From Methanobrevibacter woesei (GTDB taxonomy: Archaea; Methanobacteriota; Methanobacteria; Methanobacteriales; Methanobacteriaceae), in assembly GCF_003111605.1 (NCBI RefSeq), contig NZ_MZGU01000002.1, forward strand, positions 62,001-126,000: DNA of 64,000 nucleotides, given 5' to 3'. Of this stretch, positions 52,343 to 62,241 are shown one piece after another. Each line of letters starts with the position of its first letter. The first letter of the stretch is position 1. Position numbers and translations under genes: made by a program. The notes below the pieces were generated by a model. That model was not told the DNA's origin, did not search any database, and saw only the letters and a program-made list of their open reading frames with translations.

Positions 52343-52834
52343 ATGAAAACCGCACTAAAACTAATCTTTGCTATAATAGTTGTAATTATTATAGTATTAG
52401 CTGGTTTAACTGTGACATCAAATGCATTAGTAATAGCTACTGATACAACCGAAGGAACTCCTGGTGTTGATATGGCAGCTGTTTGGACTTTATCTGATGG
52501 TTTTGAATGGATTTATCCTGGAAGTTCTCTTAATGCAGAAGGACAAACATTACATAACATCTATTTAGATGATCCTGACAGGCCTTATGACGCAGCAGCG
52601 GATATAATGGAATATACTTATAATATACGACCAAATGTTGTTGTAACCGTAAACAATGCAGCTGCAGAAAAGATATTTGGTGGAGATATTGTTTCAGATA
52701 TTCGTGAATATGATTGGGGTCAAGGATATGACCGTGGTGTTGCAGTAGAACAAGCTATGGGAGATTTTAATATTAACTACTTAGCAATCCCAGAATGTAT
52801 ATTAACTGGAGATATTGCATTCCATTTTATTTAA
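52343..52834 (+). CDS. Exported or membrane-anchored protein, unknown function
   Basis: A 163-residue protein with a hydrophobic N-terminal helix (3-25), giving one membrane anchor or signal, and an outside domain of about 130 residues with VVTVNNAAAEKIFGGDIV and GQGYDRGVAVEQAM near the C-terminus. I do not recognise the family. I use ATG 52343 rather than the upstream in-frame TTG. A TATA-like GATATATTTATTTAAA lies 25-45 bases before it, implying a short leader. A T/A-run terminator follows at 52851. Confidence 0.7.
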   Translation: MKTALKLIFAIIVVIIIVLAGLTVTSNALVIATDTTEGTPGVDMAAVWTLSDGFEWIYPGSSLNAEGQTLHNIYLDDPDRPYDAAADIMEYTYNIRPNVVVTVNNAAAEKIFGGDIVSDIREYDWGQGYDRGVAVEQAMGDFNINYLAIPECILTGDIAFHFI

Positions 52835-52850
52835 AAATTTTTAATTTTAC

Positions 52851-52877
52851 TTCTTTTTTATCTTTTAAAAAAAAAAT
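52851..52877. terminator. Bidirectional terminator between convergent genes
   Basis: Runs of T followed by ten A lie between the converging ends at 52834 (plus) and 52890 (minus); each strand shows a U-tract. Confidence 0.5.
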
Positions 52878-52889
52878 AGCAACTTTTAT

Positions 52890-53261
52890 TTAAAGATTAA
52901 AAGCTGCCCAATATGATAATACAAGACCAACAATTGAAAGTACTAATTGTATATAACCATGCTTTTTGATTTCTCTATCGCTAGACTGAAGCATGTAAAA
53001 TGGTAGAAACAATCCAAAAAAGCCAATAAAGCTTATATGAGAATGTGAAAGGAGCAACTTAATAACAAGACCTCCCCATGCAAGAGCAATGGTTATAACA
53101 TAAGAAAGTATAATAATATTTCTTTTTTGCCTGTCGTTTAAAGGCATTACAACATCAAACTGAGGAGTTTCCACTCCTTCTATAAGAGATGTTCCACATT
53201 TTGCACAAAAATTAAAGGAATCATCATTCTCATAACCACATTTAGTACATATTCTTGTCAT
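52890..53261 (-). CDS. Zinc-ribbon membrane protein
   Basis: A 123-residue protein: an N-terminal zinc ribbon (CTKCGYENDDSFNFCAKCG, about 4-22) followed by three hydrophobic helices, as in many archaeal zinc_ribbon_2 membrane proteins. Function unknown. It follows the nitroreductase gene by seven bases on the same strand. Confidence 0.8.
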   Translation of the reverse strand: MTRICTKCGYENDDSFNFCAKCGTSLIEGVETPQFDVVMPLNDRQKRNIIILSYVITIALAWGGLVIKLLLSHSHISFIGFFGLFLPFYMLQSSDREIKKHGYIQLVLSIVGLVLSYWAAFNL

Positions 53262-53268
53262 ATTAATC

Positions 53269-53802
53269 TTATTTTATATAGTTTATATTATCTGGAACTT
53301 CACGTTCAGGTGATTCAATTTGCACATCTGCTTCATATCCCATTAAAATAGCAGATACAGGTTTGAAACCTTCAGGAAGTTCTAATTTATCCAAATAACT
53401 TTCAGTTAAAGTTTGGATTGGAGAAATTGCATAACAAGTTCCTAATCCTAAATCAGTAGCTGCTAAAATCATTGTAGTTGCTGAACATGCAACATTGATT
53501 TGTGTAAAAGGAGTTTCAGGAGCAGATAAAACAATAACAGTTGGAGCACCATATAAAGGTTCATATCCTTCCATAGAAGCTCTTTCTTTCATAAAACCTT
53601 CACTAGCCAACATCATTTCTTTGGTTTTATCATTAATTTCTTTTAAGAGATCTTTATCCTGAATTACAGTTACATAGTAAGGACCTGCATTTGGAGCTTT
53701 ATTTGCAACACTTAATACTTTTTGAAGCTCATCATCACTTATCTGTTCATCTTTATATCCTCTAATACTTGACCTTTTTTCAATTGCATCAAATGTTTCC
53801 AT
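53269..53802 (-). CDS. Nitroreductase-family FMN protein
   Basis: A 177-residue flavoprotein with the nitroreductase fold: RSSIRGYKDEQI near residue 10, a PNAGP segment that binds FMN, and the GLGTCYAISPI loop near 118-128. Such proteins reduce nitro compounds or quinones with NAD(P)H; the physiological substrate is unknown. It precedes the zinc-ribbon gene. Confidence 0.88.
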   Translation of the reverse strand: METFDAIEKRSSIRGYKDEQISDDELQKVLSVANKAPNAGPYYVTVIQDKDLLKEINDKTKEMMLASEGFMKERASMEGYEPLYGAPTVIVLSAPETPFTQINVACSATTMILAATDLGLGTCYAISPIQTLTESYLDKLELPEGFKPVSAILMGYEADVQIESPEREVPDNINYIK

Positions 53803-53847
53803 AATTATTACCTCGATTTTATAATAAGATTTAGGTTTATATAAAGT

Positions 53848-54360
53848 TCACTGATTTTCTAAAACCATAACCACTTCCATAAATCTTTCACCAGTGAAAT
53901 CTTCATTAATAACTGTATCAACAAATTTAAAGCCTAATTTTTCAAGTACTCTTTTTGATTGAAAATTATCATTTCTAAAGGTTGCATATATCTTTTCAAG
54001 CTTTAAATCATCAAAACCATGTTTCAATAATTCAATTGAAGCTTCAACAACTAATCCTTCACCCCAAAATGGTTCTCCAATCCAGTATCCAAGCTCTCCA
54101 CAGCCATCACCCCAGTAATGATTTCCATCAGGATGAATTAAAAGACCAATAGAACCAATAGCTTCACAATTTTTTGTTATTGCATAAGTCTCATTTTTAG
54201 CAAAAACAGTATTGATAATTTCCAAACTATCTTCAACACTTTTATGTGGAGGCCATCCCGCTATTGGACCAATTTTAGGATTTTGAGCATATTTATATAA
54301 ATTTTCAGCATCCTCTTCCTCCCAAGGCCTTAAAACTAATCTTTCTGTTTTGATTATCAT
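53848..54360 (-). CDS. GNAT family N-acetyltransferase (RimJ/RimL-like)
   Basis: A 170-residue acetyltransferase with the RimL-type acetyl-CoA fold: TERLVLRPWEEEDAENLY at the N-terminus, GELGYWIGEPFWGEGLVVEA (motif A) near 85-104, and the RVLEKLGFKF stretch. It probably acetylates an N-terminal amine or small amine; its target is unknown. ATG at 54360 follows an in-frame TTG; no strong ribosome site is seen. Confidence 0.88.
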   Translation of the reverse strand: MIIKTERLVLRPWEEEDAENLYKYAQNPKIGPIAGWPPHKSVEDSLEIINTVFAKNETYAITKNCEAIGSIGLLIHPDGNHYWGDGCGELGYWIGEPFWGEGLVVEASIELLKHGFDDLKLEKIYATFRNDNFQSKRVLEKLGFKFVDTVINEDFTGERFMEVVMVLENQ

Positions 54361-54375
54361 CAATTATCAAATATA

Positions 54376-54744
54376 TTAATTTAAGTTATAAATAGCTATT
54401 TCAAAAGTTTGCTGATTCAATGCACAAAAATTACAGATTACAACATCTAAAAATTTGGATATTAACATATAAGTTGTTAAAATAATAATTTCACAATTAA
54501 AGATTATAACTTCATTAGTTATAGTTATTTTCAAATTTAAAGAGTCAATTTTGGATAAACTTGATTTATCAATCTTAAAAAGTCGTGAAGCCTTTAAAAT
54601 TTCTATAAAAACAATTTGATTTTCATTATCAAAAATCAAAGAAATATTGGGATTTAAATTAAAATTTCTTTTAAAAATCCAATATTTAGTGTTAAAAATA
54701 ATTAATACATCAGAAAATTCATCATAATCTAATTTAAACCTCAT
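54376..54744 (-). CDS. DUF2283-like protein, solitary
   Basis: A 122-residue protein similar to the one at 15204-15569: both have a run of hydrophobic-acidic strands, then ILxASRLFKIDKSSLSKI. Here no toxin-like gene is next to it; the upstream gene is the divergent ADP-ribosylglycohydrolase. It may be an orphan antitoxin or an unrelated small beta protein. It is AT-rich but in frame throughout. Confidence 0.6.
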   Translation of the reverse strand: MRFKLDYDEFSDVLIIFNTKYWIFKRNFNLNPNISLIFDNENQIVFIEILKASRLFKIDKSSLSKIDSLNLKITITNEVIIFNCEIIILTTYMLISKFLDVVICNFCALNQQTFEIAIYNLN

Positions 54745-54850
54745 AAAATTAAATTAAAATGAAATAGAAGATATAATTTCCCTTATAAGAGAAATAAATA
54801 TTTTAACTAAATAACAACATTTAATTAATTTAATAACAATATTTTGAATT

Positions 54851-55759
54851 ATGAAAATTAAAGATGGAATTGTTGGATTTGTTGTAGGTGATGCATTAGG
54901 AGTCCCTGTAGAATTTGAATCCAGAAATAAACTTAAAGATTCACCAGTTACAGAAATGATTGGATATGGTACCTATCATCAACCAAAAGGAACTTTTTCA
55001 GATGATTCCTCAATGATATTGGCTACAATGGACAGCATTATAAAAAAGGGACATATTGATTATGAAGATATAATGGATTGTTTTAGTGAATGGTGTTATA
55101 ATGGAAAATACACACCATTTGGAGAAACTTTCGATATTGGAATTACAACAAGAAAAGCAATAGCAAATTACACCAAAAATCCACCCCTAGAATGTGGAGA
55201 AAAAGATTTTAGAGATAATGGAAATGGATCTCTAATGAGAATTCTTCCAATAGCTTTTATGGATGTGAATAAAGAAACAATCAAAGAAATGTCCTCATTA
55301 ACCCATGCACATGATATTTCTAAAACAGCTTGTGTTTACTACTGCTATTTAGTGAGAACCATTTTAGAAAATAGTGAAAAAACACTAAAGGAAAACATTC
55401 AGCTTACTAACAGTAAAATGAAAGAAATGTATAAAGATGATGATATTTTAAATATATTTGATAGTATTATAGATGAAAATATCTTTGATTTTTCTGAAGA
55501 AGATATTAAAAGCACAGGATATGTAGTTGATACATTAGAAGCAGTTATCTATTGTTTGCTAAATAATGACAACTATAAAGACACAGTGCTAGCTGCAGTA
55601 AATCTTGGAGGAGACACAGATACAATAGCTGCAATAGCTGGCGGAGTTGCAGGAATATACTATGGGTATGATTCAATACCAAAAGAATGGATTGATAGTA
55701 TAACAAAAATCGACTATGTACTTGAGTTATGCGAGGAATTTGAAAAAGTGATTAAATGA
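54851..55759 (+). CDS. ADP-ribosylglycohydrolase (DraG/ARH-like)
   Basis: A 302-residue enzyme that removes ADP-ribose from proteins or nucleic acids. Motifs are GDALGVPVEFE near 14-24, TFSDDSSM near 52-59 (the acidic metal site, usually DDTxM), GNGSLMRILPIA near 124-135, and LGGDTDTIAAIAGGVAG near 258-274, giving the two-metal site. It forms an overlapping unit with the next gene (ATGA). No ADP-ribosyltransferase gene is in this window, so the modified target is unknown. Confidence 0.88.
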   Translation: MKIKDGIVGFVVGDALGVPVEFESRNKLKDSPVTEMIGYGTYHQPKGTFSDDSSMILATMDSIIKKGHIDYEDIMDCFSEWCYNGKYTPFGETFDIGITTRKAIANYTKNPPLECGEKDFRDNGNGSLMRILPIAFMDVNKETIKEMSSLTHAHDISKTACVYYCYLVRTILENSEKTLKENIQLTNSKMKEMYKDDDILNIFDSIIDENIFDFSEEDIKSTGYVVDTLEAVIYCLLNNDNYKDTVLAAVNLGGDTDTIAAIAGGVAGIYYGYDSIPKEWIDSITKIDYVLELCEEFEKVIK

Positions 55760-56187
55760 ATGTTGAAAAAACCATTGAAAATATCAGAGAAAAATGTGAT
55801 AGCTATATCGACCCTGAACTCTTAGTTACAGCTATCAGCGATGATTATTATATGGGATCTAATGAGAATATAGGTGTTAAAAACCTGGAATTTGAAAATA
55901 TCTTCATTAACCTTGGACTTTTAACTTTTGCACCAATAATCAATGAATGTGACATATATTCCTTTAAAGATAGCACTGTTAAGTTATCAACTGAAGAATT
56001 CAACAGCTATGAAGAGATAAAAGATGAATACTTTGGCATTTTAGTTAAAAAGAACAGCTGTGAATATATCATAGGAACCTGTGATGTTTGTGGCTGTAAA
56101 GTTGATTCGAAATTCACTCCACTTAATACAGATGGAGAATTATATAAAGAATTAGAAAAATTAGTTAATGAAGTTATAATTAAATGA
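55756..56187 (+). CDS. Small protein coupled to ADP-ribosylglycohydrolase
   Basis: A 143-residue acidic protein with a CDVCGC motif near 109-114 and no recognised family. It overlaps the glycohydrolase by four bases, so the two products are made together and may form a complex or be enzyme and target. It could be a defence or regulatory partner, but nothing in its sequence shows this. The end is followed by an AT-rich 178-base gap. Confidence 0.65.
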   Translation: MNVEKTIENIREKCDSYIDPELLVTAISDDYYMGSNENIGVKNLEFENIFINLGLLTFAPIINECDIYSFKDSTVKLSTEEFNSYEEIKDEYFGILVKKNSCEYIIGTCDVCGCKVDSKFTPLNTDGELYKELEKLVNEVIIK

Positions 56188-56365
56188 ATAGATGTACCTG
56201 TAAAAATAGAATAAACCTAAAATATAATTAATCTTTAATTAAAACAAAAACAAACACAATAATTTTAGATAGTTAATCAATAGCTATTAAAATTATTAAC
56301 TCTTTTTTTAATTTAAATAAATGAAATCTAAATAGTAAAAAAATAAAAAAATAGAAAAAACCAAC
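56188..56365. other. AT-rich intergenic region before lonB's end, with T-run
   Basis: 178 bases between convergent genes. It contains AATAGCTATT at 56279-56288 outside any gene and, at about 56337-56360, A-runs that are U-tracts on the minus strand and would terminate lonB. Confidence 0.45.
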
Positions 56366-58336
56366 TTAGTTGTGAGTTGGTTTTGAAATAGATGAAGATA
56401 CAGTATCAGAAACTTTATTTTTTAAAGCACTCATTTTTGAAAGTAAATTGTCTTTCTCAGTACTGTTAATAAGAATATTTTCTAAAACATCACTTAAAGT
56501 TTCAGTCGGAATGATTTCAATCATATCTTCATATTTTTTCTCAATCATTACATCTTTTAAGTTGGATTTAGGAATTAATACCTTTTTCAAACCTGATTCA
56601 GCAGCAGCTTCAATTTTAGCAGTTGCACCACCAATAGGCATTACATCTCCACGAACATTTAATGAACCAGTTAAAGCAACAGTTTGATCAATAGGAATAT
56701 CCTCAACAGCTGAAATAACTGCAGCAGCTATTGATACACTAGCACTGTCCCCTTCAACACCATCATATGTTTGGATAAACTGAACGTGAATATCATAATC
56801 AGAAATATCCTTATCAGTATATTTCTTAATTAATGCACTTACATTTTGTACAGATTCCTGAGCAATTTCACCAAGTTTACCAGTAGCTATTATTTTTCCA
56901 CCGTTTTTAGATAAGGATGGAGCAGCTTCAGCAGCAATAGGTGAAACAATACCACTTCTATCACCAAGAACAGCTAAACCATTAACCATACCAACTTTTC
57001 CACCTTCAGCATTAACCATACTGTATTCTTTTCTTTGGATAATTGATCTGTCAGCTATTTGCTGTTCAAGAGTTCTTGAGAATTTTTTAGCTTCAAGTAC
57101 ATGTTCCGCAGTTACTAAATCCGCACCATGTTCAATAGCTACATCTCCAGAAGACCTTACAAGTCCTCCTAACTCTCTTAATCTTAATGTTAAAGCGTTT
57201 TGTTTACCTGACCTACGTTTAGCCTCTAAGATAATTTCATCTAATGCATCTGGAGCGAAATGAGGAATTCTTCCATCATTTTTAACTTCCTGAGCTACAA
57301 ACTGAACAAGTTTTTCCCTGTTTTCTTCAGTATCATCCATGGAATCTTTCATGAATACTTCATACCCATATCCACGAATCCTTGATCTCATAGCTATATG
57401 CATACCTTCAAGAACTTGAATGTTACCTGATGCTACAAGTACAAAGTCACATGGAGCTGCTTGTGATCTAACCATTGCTCCACTACTGTTTTCACTTTGA
57501 CCAGTAATTGCATATTGTTTTTCTTGCATTGCTGATAAAAGTTCTTGTTGGGTCTTCATAGACATTGTACCAATTTCATCAATGTATAAAACTCCTCTGT
57601 TAGCTTTGTGAATCATTCCTGCTTCAACACGTTCATGTGCAGGAGTTCCAAGACCACCAGATTGGTATGGGTCGTGACGTACATCTCCAAGTAAAGCACC
57701 AGCATGTGCACCAGTTGCATCCATAAATGGAGCAAATCTTTTATCTTCATTATTAACAAGTAATTTTGGAGATAAAGTAGTGTTTCTTGGTTTTAATTGA
57801 ATTGATATCAATAAAATTAAAGCACATGCGATAATTGATTCAAGTAATCTTCCATACATAAATCCAATAACAATAACTGCACCAATTGCAAACATGGTTA
57901 AAAGGTTTTTCTTTTCTTCATAACCTTTTGATGAAGCTTTAGTTGCTTGAACAATCTTTTTACCTTCACCTGCAGGGACAGTTCTAATTAAAGGATGATT
58001 TGAGTCCTCAGCATTAGGATAAATTAATACATCTTGTAGAGTCTCATGAGGTAAAATCTGTGCCATACCTTTAGCAAGCATGGATTTACCTACCCCTGGA
58101 TCTCCTATAAGAAGCACATTCCTCCTTTGTTTTGCTGCTTTTTTAATTGTTTCAATTGACTCTTCATGTCCAATTACTTGATCAATTAATAATGGAGGAA
58201 CATCAATATCTTTAGAACTTTTAATATTTGAATAATCTAACATAGGTTTAGTTTCTTCAGCCACTTCTTCAATAACTGGCTCTTTTTCTTTATTTTCTGA
58301 TGAATCTATTTCTGATTCATTCACATTAACTTTCAT
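56366..58336 (-). CDS. lonB: Archaeal membrane-anchored Lon protease
   Basis: The 656-residue ATP-dependent protease of the archaeal inner membrane. The AAA+ domain has Walker A GDPGVGKS near residue 78 and [11 protein letters not shown] as Walker B; two membrane helices (about 144-185) interrupt it, which anchors the enzyme as in LonB. The protease domain carries the Ser-Lys dyad: Ser in [12 protein letters not shown] and Lys in [10 protein letters not shown] near 570-580. GAGGT precedes the ATG. It stands alone and probably controls quality of cell proteins. Confidence 0.95.
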   Translation of the reverse strand: MKVNVNESEIDSSENKEKEPVIEEVAEETKPMLDYSNIKSSKDIDVPPLLIDQVIGHEESIETIKKAAKQRRNVLLIGDPGVGKSMLAKGMAQILPHETLQDVLIYPNAEDSNHPLIRTVPAGEGKKIVQATKASSKGYEEKKNLLTMFAIGAVIVIGFMYGRLLESIIACALILLISIQLKPRNTTLSPKLLVNNEDKRFAPFMDATGAHAGALLGDVRHDPYQSGGLGTPAHERVEAGMIHKANRGVLYIDEIGTMSMKTQQELLSAMQEKQYAITGQSENSSGAMVRSQAAPCDFVLVASGNIQVLEGMHIAMRSRIRGYGYEVFMKDSMDDTEENREKLVQFVAQEVKNDGRIPHFAPDALDEIILEAKRRSGKQNALTLRLRELGGLVRSSGDVAIEHGADLVTAEHVLEAKKFSRTLEQQIADRSIIQRKEYSMVNAEGGKVGMVNGLAVLGDRSGIVSPIAAEAAPSLSKNGGKIIATGKLGEIAQESVQNVSALIKKYTDKDISDYDIHVQFIQTYDGVEGDSASVSIAAAVISAVEDIPIDQTVALTGSLNVRGDVMPIGGATAKIEAAAESGLKKVLIPKSNLKDVMIEKKYEDMIEIIPTETLSDVLENILINSTEKDNLLSKMSALKNKVSDTVSSSISKPTHN

Positions 58337-59212
58337 AAAACAAACCTCTATTTCTTTTAATCATCATATCATTTATAATTAAATTCCTATACTATTTAAA
58401 TATTATCTATATAAGAGTATAAAAAGCTTTCTATTTTAGTAAATTTTAGTAACTAAAACATTAACATTTGATAGTTGTACTAATTGAGTGCAAGAATTTA
58501 AAAACACATCTTTTTAGTAAATAAAATGATGAATAAATGTATTGCATACATGAATTCAAAAAAACATCTTTTAATATAAAAAATGGGATTTATTAATAGA
58601 AAAAAAACAGCCATAAATTTCTGTATTCGATAGTTATTTTATGGTTTCTAATTGATATACAGACAATACATCAGTATTTTGCTCTAACTTCACAGAAGAA
58701 GAATTCTTCATCATTGAAAACTAATAAATCTAGAATCCACTTATTCTATTATTATAATCCTAAAGCATATACTATAAAATCGATAATATTTAATTATTTT
58801 CAAGTAATTCACAAATTTTAAGAATTATATTTTTTGATTCAACCTTATGCGATGCTTATTAACTTCATCAACTAGATTAACATTTTTTAAATAATTAATT
58901 CTATCGTTTATTTCATCTTCACAAATTATAAAAAAAAGTCATTATCATAGAAACCATATTTATATCCTTTGCTTGGAATCTTTTAAATTTTTTAAATACA
59001 TCTATGAAGAGCTTTTAATAATCTTTCCAAGGTTTGTTTTCACTGAAAATGCATCATACTCATTGGACTCATAATATTAAATGGCAAATTCCTCACTAAT
59101 ATACTATTCACCTTCAAATGGGAATAAAGGCATGTTAGATTTGGTATTTATTTTAATATTGGCATTAGTAAATTCCAAATTTCATTGAGCATATTTTTTA
59201 AATTGCATTTTT
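58337..59212 (-). pseudogene. Gene-poor stretch with a decayed minus-strand gene
   Basis: No intact gene fits in these 876 bases. Reading the minus strand downstream of dprA, fragments with protein-like content remain: NANIKINTKSNMPLFPFEGE and SEEFAI then YYESNEYDAFSVKTNLGKII (about 59170-59010), each broken by stops, then NDRINYLKNVNLVDEVNKHR in another frame (about 58910-58850). The SEEFAI-x-YYESNEYDAF part is faintly like VRR-NUC nucleases, but I cannot name the family. 58337-58620 looks like plain intergenic sequence. Confidence 0.4.
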
Positions 59213-60127
59213 CTAAAATAATGTTTGTTGAACTGATTTAGTAGTTTTTTTAGTTTTTAAAGTATATAAATCATCTAAAAATTCTTCGAGATTTTCAACT
59301 TTTAAAGCATCTTGATTATTTTGCAATATAAATTCATTTCCATCATAAGATCCTTCCGGTCTTTCATCAGGAAGATAAGAGTAAATTTGTCTGTTATATT
59401 CATTTGCAAAATTTACTGTATGCATTGTTCCACTTTCAACCCCACATTCAACAACAAAAATAGCATCTGAAAATGCAGCTACAATTTTATCCCGTTCAAC
59501 ATAATTTCCTTTTTGAACTCTTGTTCCAGGTTCATATTCAGAGATTAAACATCCTCCAGTTTTAATAATTTCTTCAGCCAGATTCTTGTGTGAAGCCGGT
59601 TTAACATTAATAACATCACCTGGAAGAATGGCAATTGTAATTTTATTTTCATCAACTGTTGTTTGATGGGCAACTTTATCACAGCCCAAAGCTAAACCAC
59701 TTACAACAACTCTATTAGTACTAACAATGTTTTTCACCAAATTTTGTTCAAATTCCTGACTTAATTTTGATGGTTTTCTTGTTCCTATAATTCCAATATT
59801 TGGTTTTGTTAATACATTAACATCCCCCCTAACATATAAAATCAAAGGTCTTTTATTTTCCATTACATTTAATTTTTTAGGATAATTTTCATCAAAAACT
59901 GTTATAATACCTATTTCGGAATTCAAAAGGTCATCATATAACCTTTCAGCATTATCCATAGCTTTTTTAATTTCCTCAGTTGAGAATTTAGAATTCAATT
60001 CTACTTCTGAAGCTAAATCATAAAAGTCATCTGAATTTTTAAGCATATTCCAATATGTTTTATATATAGTTGCCTTCCCGACTCCTTTAAGACTATTTAA
60101 GAATAATATTTCTTTAAGTTTAATCAT
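59213..60127 (-). CDS. dprA: DprA/Smf-family Rossmann protein
   Basis: A 304-residue protein with a helical N-terminal part and the DprA Rossmann-like domain (about 95-290): GIIGTRKPSKLSQEFE, VVSGLALGCDKVAHQ, ISEYEPGTRVQKGNYVERDKIVAAFSD and the VVECGVESGTMHT stretch. DprA loads RecA on incoming single-stranded DNA in competence; related domains also sense nucleotides in other systems. GGTGAT lies five bases before the ATG (60127), where an in-frame start four codons earlier was rejected. It follows the fused helicase/ComF gene by five bases, so the two are one unit. Confidence 0.9.
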   Translation of the reverse strand: MIKLKEILFLNSLKGVGKATIYKTYWNMLKNSDDFYDLASEVELNSKFSTEEIKKAMDNAERLYDDLLNSEIGIITVFDENYPKKLNVMENKRPLILYVRGDVNVLTKPNIGIIGTRKPSKLSQEFEQNLVKNIVSTNRVVVSGLALGCDKVAHQTTVDENKITIAILPGDVINVKPASHKNLAEEIIKTGGCLISEYEPGTRVQKGNYVERDKIVAAFSDAIFVVECGVESGTMHTVNFANEYNRQIYSYLPDERPEGSYDGNEFILQNNQDALKVENLEEFLDDLYTLKTKKTTKSVQQTLF

Positions 60128-60132
60128 TAATA

Positions 60133-62229
60133 TCACCATACTGTTTTAAATAATGCGAATTTGTAGATATTTTCTTTTTTAACCCCATTATTAATTAATA
60201 TGTCTTCACAAACATTCATTATTGTTCCTCTTGTCGATACATCATCCAATATAATAAAAGCCACATCATCCTCATTTAATATATTATTTTTTTCATGAGC
60301 AATAGAGTTTATATGTTGAATATAACTTACACGTTTATTTTTATGAGATGTATCAACATCAATAACTCTTTTTAATAAATTTCCACAATTTATAATTTCT
60401 TTTTTGCAATTAAATTCTGACCTAGCTTTACCCTCATTATACCATTTTTCAATAATGTTAATACTTTCTTTTACTGTTGCAAGATTATCTCTTTCAACTG
60501 TAGATGATGGTACACTTACTAAAGCTAATTTATTAAATTTAACATCAATTATCAGGTTTGATAACTCTGAAATTGCTTCCATTAATTTTGTTGTGAAATA
60601 ATTAAATTCTTCTTTATGTATATTTGGAATTTCTTTATTATAATCTTTATATGCCCATATTTTTTTATTTTCATGTCTTTTATATTTATCATAGTCAAAT
60701 AAATAATAAACACCAAATTGCTTTTTAATATTATCCGAAACAAATCTTGAATTTTCCATATCCAAATCAACAATTAAATCGATGATATAATTTGGAATAA
60801 AGTTATTATGAATAATGTCTTTAGTAATGCTTTTTAAAATTCCTTCATCTAGAATATATGTTGTACAATAATCATGCTCTGATGTAATTGGTCTTTGTAA
60901 CGGCTCCATTAAATTTATAATTTGTTTATAGGAATACCAATTACATCTTTTTTCTTTATATTTTGATCTTTCATTATTTGGATAACTATGTTGTTTCACA
61001 ATAATTTGAAATTTACATTGATTATATGGAAATTCTATTCCATCTTCTAAAAAATCAGTAACCATAACAGAATTAAAACTCTCACTAAATTTTTTAAATT
61101 GTTTATAATACTTAGAATCACTATAAGTTAATAATCTCTGACTTTTAATTTCTCCCATTATCTCCTCAGAATACCGGCGGTGATTTGTGAGAATTAATCC
61201 TTTTTCAGTATTATGTCTTTCCAATATATTCTTTATAAGAGGGATTAATAAACTTAAATTATTATTCTGCATGTTAACAGTTTTTCTTGCATAGATTTTG
61301 TTTTTATCTGAATTAACTGGTAAGTTATAATGAATAAATTTTATTTGAGAACTATCAAGCCCTAATTCAGTAGCAAATAATTCAAAATCAAGAATTGATG
61401 AACTAATTAAAATGCAAGTTTTACTTTTACTAAAATAATACTCATTTGCAAGATTTCCAATATTTAATGGATAAAATGATAATCGATTATAATAATAATA
61501 ACTATCATCATATGAACAAATCCAATTTTTAGGATTTTCCTTAATGCATTTAACTACTCTTTTAATTTTTTCATCATCTAATGATAAATAATTAATAAAA
61601 TCAATCCAAAGAGTGTAATCCTTCTCAGGTAAATCTTTAACTTTGCATTTGAAATTATTTATTAATTTATTATAATTGGATAAATCGATAGTGTAAGAAA
61701 ATAAATTAATAATATTTTCATCTAGTCTATGAGCATCATCAATAATTAATATATTACTTTTTTCAATGTTTTCAAAATCATCCAAGAACTTTATTTGATT
61801 TGTAAGATGAATATTAAAATTTTTTCTTAATTGATATTTCCTGTTATATCTCATCTGAGACTTTTCATTAGCAGTTAAAATAATAGAACTTTCAAAATTA
61901 TTCGCTAATTGAACAACAGTATCTGAATTCTTATGATTTGCTTCTAAAACAATGAATTTATACCCTTCTTTAACTGAATCCAAAATTTCAGATAGTATTT
62001 TTTCTTGGAAGTTAGACGACTGTGGAGGAATAATTTTTGGAATAATTTTTTCTTTATTAGATTTTAATCTGTTACTATATTTTCTATTAGGTATGAAAAC
62101 TTTTTGCGGAGAATCAGCTTTAACTTCTTTATCTATTTTATGATCTTTATTTTTATCTGTTTTATTAAAATATCCGCAAATACAATTACTTTTAAGCATA
62201 CCACAATTCGGACAAAACATAAATCTCAT
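60133..62229 (-). CDS. ComF-like fusion: zinc finger, degenerate XPD/DinG-like helicase, phosphoribosyltransferase
   Basis: A 698-residue protein. Residues 5-17 have CPNCGMLKSNCIC, a zinc finger like those of ComFA/ComFC. About 75-500 align with XPD/DinG-like helicases: EANHKNSDT stands where Walker A (EAPTGSGKT) should be, so the lysine is lost; motif II IIDDAHRLDE is kept; FLEDGIEFP matches the helicase motif V region; QRPITSEHDY replaces GRxIRS.DD. About 570-698 form a ComFC-like phosphoribosyltransferase: LVSVPSSTVERDNL, then FIILDDVSTRGTIMNVCEDIL. GGAGGTAATT lies before ATG 62229. It is followed by dprA after five bases. No ComEC/ComEA uptake genes are in the window. Confidence 0.8.
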   Translation of the reverse strand: MRFMFCPNCGMLKSNCICGYFNKTDKNKDHKIDKEVKADSPQKVFIPNRKYSNRLKSNKEKIIPKIIPPQSSNFQEKILSEILDSVKEGYKFIVLEANHKNSDTVVQLANNFESSIILTANEKSQMRYNRKYQLRKNFNIHLTNQIKFLDDFENIEKSNILIIDDAHRLDENIINLFSYTIDLSNYNKLINNFKCKVKDLPEKDYTLWIDFINYLSLDDEKIKRVVKCIKENPKNWICSYDDSYYYYNRLSFYPLNIGNLANEYYFSKSKTCILISSSILDFELFATELGLDSSQIKFIHYNLPVNSDKNKIYARKTVNMQNNNLSLLIPLIKNILERHNTEKGLILTNHRRYSEEIMGEIKSQRLLTYSDSKYYKQFKKFSESFNSVMVTDFLEDGIEFPYNQCKFQIIVKQHSYPNNERSKYKEKRCNWYSYKQIINLMEPLQRPITSEHDYCTTYILDEGILKSITKDIIHNNFIPNYIIDLIVDLDMENSRFVSDNIKKQFGVYYLFDYDKYKRHENKKIWAYKDYNKEIPNIHKEEFNYFTTKLMEAISELSNLIIDVKFNKLALVSVPSSTVERDNLATVKESINIIEKWYNEGKARSEFNCKKEIINCGNLLKRVIDVDTSHKNKRVSYIQHINSIAHEKNNILNEDDVAFIILDDVSTRGTIMNVCEDILINNGVKKENIYKFALFKTVW

Positions 62230-62241
62230 AATTACCTCCAC

